A stretch of 8,337 nt of DNA. Origin: Tyzzerella sp. (GTDB taxonomy: Bacteria > Bacillota > Clostridia > Lachnospirales > Anaerotignaceae). Shown here piece by piece: positions 6,758 through 8,337 of the stretch. The notes beneath the pieces are model-generated. The model did not search any database and was not told the DNA's origin. It worked only from the letters and a program-made list of their open reading frames with translations. The DNA is taken from assembly GCA_019415525.1 (NCBI GenBank), contig DXZA01000009.1, positions 1-8,337 on the forward strand. The letters are read 5' to 3'. Each line of letters starts with the position of its first letter. Within the stretch, counting starts at the first letter, position 1. The translations under genes were made by a program, and so were the position numbers.

Positions 6758-8329
6758 ATGGCACTTTATACCAACGAACAAATACAACGAGCAAATGACT
6801 CAAGCCTTGAAACTTATCTTAGAAAAAGGGGGGAACAATTAAAACCTTCAGGAACAGAGTTTATATTAATATATACAGACAGCACAGGAACACACGATAG
6901 TATTACAATACGAAATAATAAATGGTATGACCATAAAAATGGAATAGGTGGATATCCAATTCAATTTATGAAAGAGTTTTATGGTTTAAATTTTAGAGAT
7001 GCATTAAAAGAATTATTATATGGTGAAGAACCTATGTTAAATGGTTGGACTGACTCTTCGGAGTCAGTTTCCAACCATAAAAAACAAAATGAATCTGTAT
7101 ACGAAAAACAAAAAATTCCTTACACAGAAATGTGTTCAGAAGAAAAAAGAGAAGTGTCTAAAAATACAAATGAAGAAATTAATATTCCTAAAAAGTCTGA
7201 ATTCATTCTTCCTTTAAAAGATAATAATAATGATAGGCTATTTGAATATCTTACAGAAAAAAGATATATATCAAAGGAAGTAGTAGAAAAGTTTTTGAAT
7301 AAAGGATTGATATATCAAGAATCTAAATATGGAAATATAGTATTCCTTGGAACAGATAAAAACGATGTACCTAAATCAGCCAGTAAAAAATCAACATATA
7401 ATAATGGAAAGAAATTTAAAATTAAAGTTACAGGTTCTGATACATCATTTGGTTTCTGTTGGAGGGGTGAAAACGAAAGAGTTTTTGTTTTTGAAGCCTC
7501 TGTTGACCTTATGTCATTTATAACACTTTCAAAAGAAAACTGGGAAAATAATAATTATATAGCTTTAGATGGGCTTTCACCAAAACCATTATTAAGATTT
7601 ATTGAAGAAAACAAAAACATAAAAGAAGTATATTTGTGTTTGGATTATGATATTGCAGGAATAGAAGCAGGAGAGAAAATAAATGATATTCTTGACGAAA
7701 TGTATGGTGATAAAATAAATACAGTTATAATAAATCCATTATATAAAGATTGGAATGAGGAATTGAAAGCTAAAAACGGTAAAGAAGCAACAGCAATACA
7801 AATATACCCTAAAAAAGAAAGCTGTAAGAAAACTATTAAAAATCTTATATCTTTAAATAAAAATAATGAAAATAAATATATAGCTTGGAGAGATGAAGGA
7901 TATAAAGAAAATGGCATAAATTTTTATATAGAGCAAATAAAAAGAGATTTTGGTTTGATAGAGAAGATTGAAAAATCCAAAATCCCTAATAATGAAGATA
8001 TAGATATATTAAGGGGTGCTTTTTTAAGAATAGCTGATATATCAGCTTCTATTATCTGTAAATCAATGAAAGATAATTATACTATATCTACATATATTGA
8101 TGTTATGCTACAAATAGAGGATGAATATAAACCCTATAAAGATAAATGTGTAATGAAAAATAGAATAGAACAAATGAAAGAAGAGATTGGCTACTTGGAA
8201 AATAGTTTTACTGACAATAGCCAATCTTTTTTATTATGGGTGGAAAAATTACTGAATACATCTATAAAAGCTGAAATATATGCTTGTACTGGTATACTAA
8301 AATTGCAACACATTGTTCGAATAATATGA
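6758..8329 (+). CDS. DUF3991/Toprim primase-like protein of an integrative conjugative element
   Basis: A 523-residue protein. Residues 1-90 resemble the CHC2-like front of ICE primase-type proteins but without zinc cysteines (NNKWYDHKNGIGGYPIQFM, 53-71). A Ser/Glu/Lys-rich linker (about 92-148) contains a strong hairpin in its DNA. DUF3991 covers about 158-235 (FEYLTEKRYI; YGNIVFLGTD; SFGFCWRG). Toprim covers about 240-335: FEASVD with E246, LDYDIAG with D296 and D298, and YKDWNE around D331, giving the metal-binding Glu and Asp-x-Asp. Residues 345-523 are mostly helical and less typical. The start has AGAAGG (6744-6749) 8 nt upstream, and it begins 5 nt after the GGCT-like gene, so the genes are co-transcribed. 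Such proteins are thought to act in DNA replication or transfer of the ICE. Near the 3' end a terminator-like hairpin lies inside the frame, so the last ~35 residues may not be the original C-terminus. Confidence 0.85.
   Translation: MALYTNEQIQRANDSSLETYLRKRGEQLKPSGTEFILIYTDSTGTHDSITIRNNKWYDHKNGIGGYPIQFMKEFYGLNFRDALKELLYGEEPMLNGWTDSSESVSNHKKQNESVYEKQKIPYTEMCSEEKREVSKNTNEEINIPKKSEFILPLKDNNNDRLFEYLTEKRYISKEVVEKFLNKGLIYQESKYGNIVFLGTDKNDVPKSASKKSTYNNGKKFKIKVTGSDTSFGFCWRGENERVFVFEASVDLMSFITLSKENWENNNYIALDGLSPKPLLRFIEENKNIKEVYLCLDYDIAGIEAGEKINDILDEMYGDKINTVIINPLYKDWNEELKAKNGKEATAIQIYPKKESCKKTIKNLISLNKNNENKYIAWRDEGYKENGINFYIEQIKRDFGLIEKIEKSKIPNNEDIDILRGAFLRIADISASIICKSMKDNYTISTYIDVMLQIEDEYKPYKDKCVMKNRIEQMKEEIGYLENSFTDNSQSFLLWVEKLLNTSIKAEIYACTGILKLQHIVRII
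7041..7078 (+). repeat. Intragenic 16-bp stem with cUUCGg tetraloop
   Basis: ATGGTTGG (7041-7048) pairs with CCAACCAT (7071-7078), and ACTGACTC (7049-7056) pairs with GAGTCAGT (7061-7068). The loop is TTCG, closed by C-G, and the only flaw is a TT bulge (7069-7070). This is by far the most stable hairpin I see in the window, in an otherwise A+T-rich gene. It encodes part of the linker before DUF3991 (residues about 95-107). There is no T-tract after it on the + strand. It may be an inserted palindromic element or a structured mRNA element. Confidence 0.8.
8184..8232 (+). terminator. Terminator-like hairpin inside the 3' end of the Toprim gene
   Basis: AGATTGGCTA (8184-8193) pairs perfectly with TAGCCAATCT (8218-8227), and the stem is followed by T6 (8227-8232). 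The stem can be extended outward by G-T and A-T pairs. Inside the 24-nt loop TTG (8195-8197) can pair with CAA (8215-8217). The arrangement matches an intrinsic terminator, but it lies about 100 nt before the stop codon at 8327-8329. It may terminate transcription of this operon within the gene, or mark where the original gene ended. Confidence 0.5.
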
Positions 8330-8337
8330 TATATTAA

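Noticed and set aside
1..8337. CRISPR array, tRNA, rRNA or known riboswitch
   Set aside because: No regularly spaced direct repeats, cloverleaf or rRNA-like stretches were seen. The leaders before 757 and 3533 show simple hairpins only.

Overview
The window is very A+T-rich, with strong AAAGGAG-type ribosome binding sites and genes typical of anaerobic Firmicutes. The most likely source is a low-GC member of the Clostridia. All intact genes lie on the + strand, and the sequence looks like a boundary between resident genes and a mobile-element module.

Left part (1-1928): a small exported protein of unknown function (91-561), then a perfect 14-bp terminator-like hairpin (708-743) directly in front of the ribosome binding site of an exported coiled-coil/M23 peptidoglycan hydrolase (757-1928). 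The hydrolase is split by a -1 frameshift near position 1600, which puts its whole zinc-peptidase domain out of frame.

Middle part (1929-3402): about 1.5 kb without an intact gene. Positions 2230-3174 hold a decayed zinc-ribbon DDE transposase on the - strand, with in-frame stops and at least two frameshifts. An 11-bp inverted repeat flanks its upstream region.

Right part (3403-8329): a good extended -10 promoter (3403-3432) and a leader hairpin precede a tight four-gene operon. The first gene encodes a DUF4297/Cap4-like restriction-endonuclease-fold protein. The second starts as a HerA-type ATPase, so the pair resembles the DUF4297-HerA anti-phage systems. However, just before the expected Walker B strand (around residue 403) the HerA sequence stops. 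It continues in frame as the C-terminal ~115 residues of an amidoligase of the kind carried by Firmicutes integrative conjugative elements (ICEs). The next two genes, a gamma-glutamylcyclotransferase-like protein and a DUF3991/Toprim protein, belong to that same ICE module.

The simplest reading is that a two-gene defence cassette entered an ICE amidoligase gene, and that the end of herA and the start of the amidoligase gene were lost in one in-frame fusion. The ICE genes now appear to depend on the defence promoter. The HerA half keeps Walker A but lacks Walker B and everything after it, so the defence system is probably inactive as an ATPase or works in an altered way. The Toprim gene also carries two unusual hairpins inside its coding sequence: a 16-bp stem closed by a cUUCGg tetraloop, and a terminator-like stem with a T6 tract near its 3' end.
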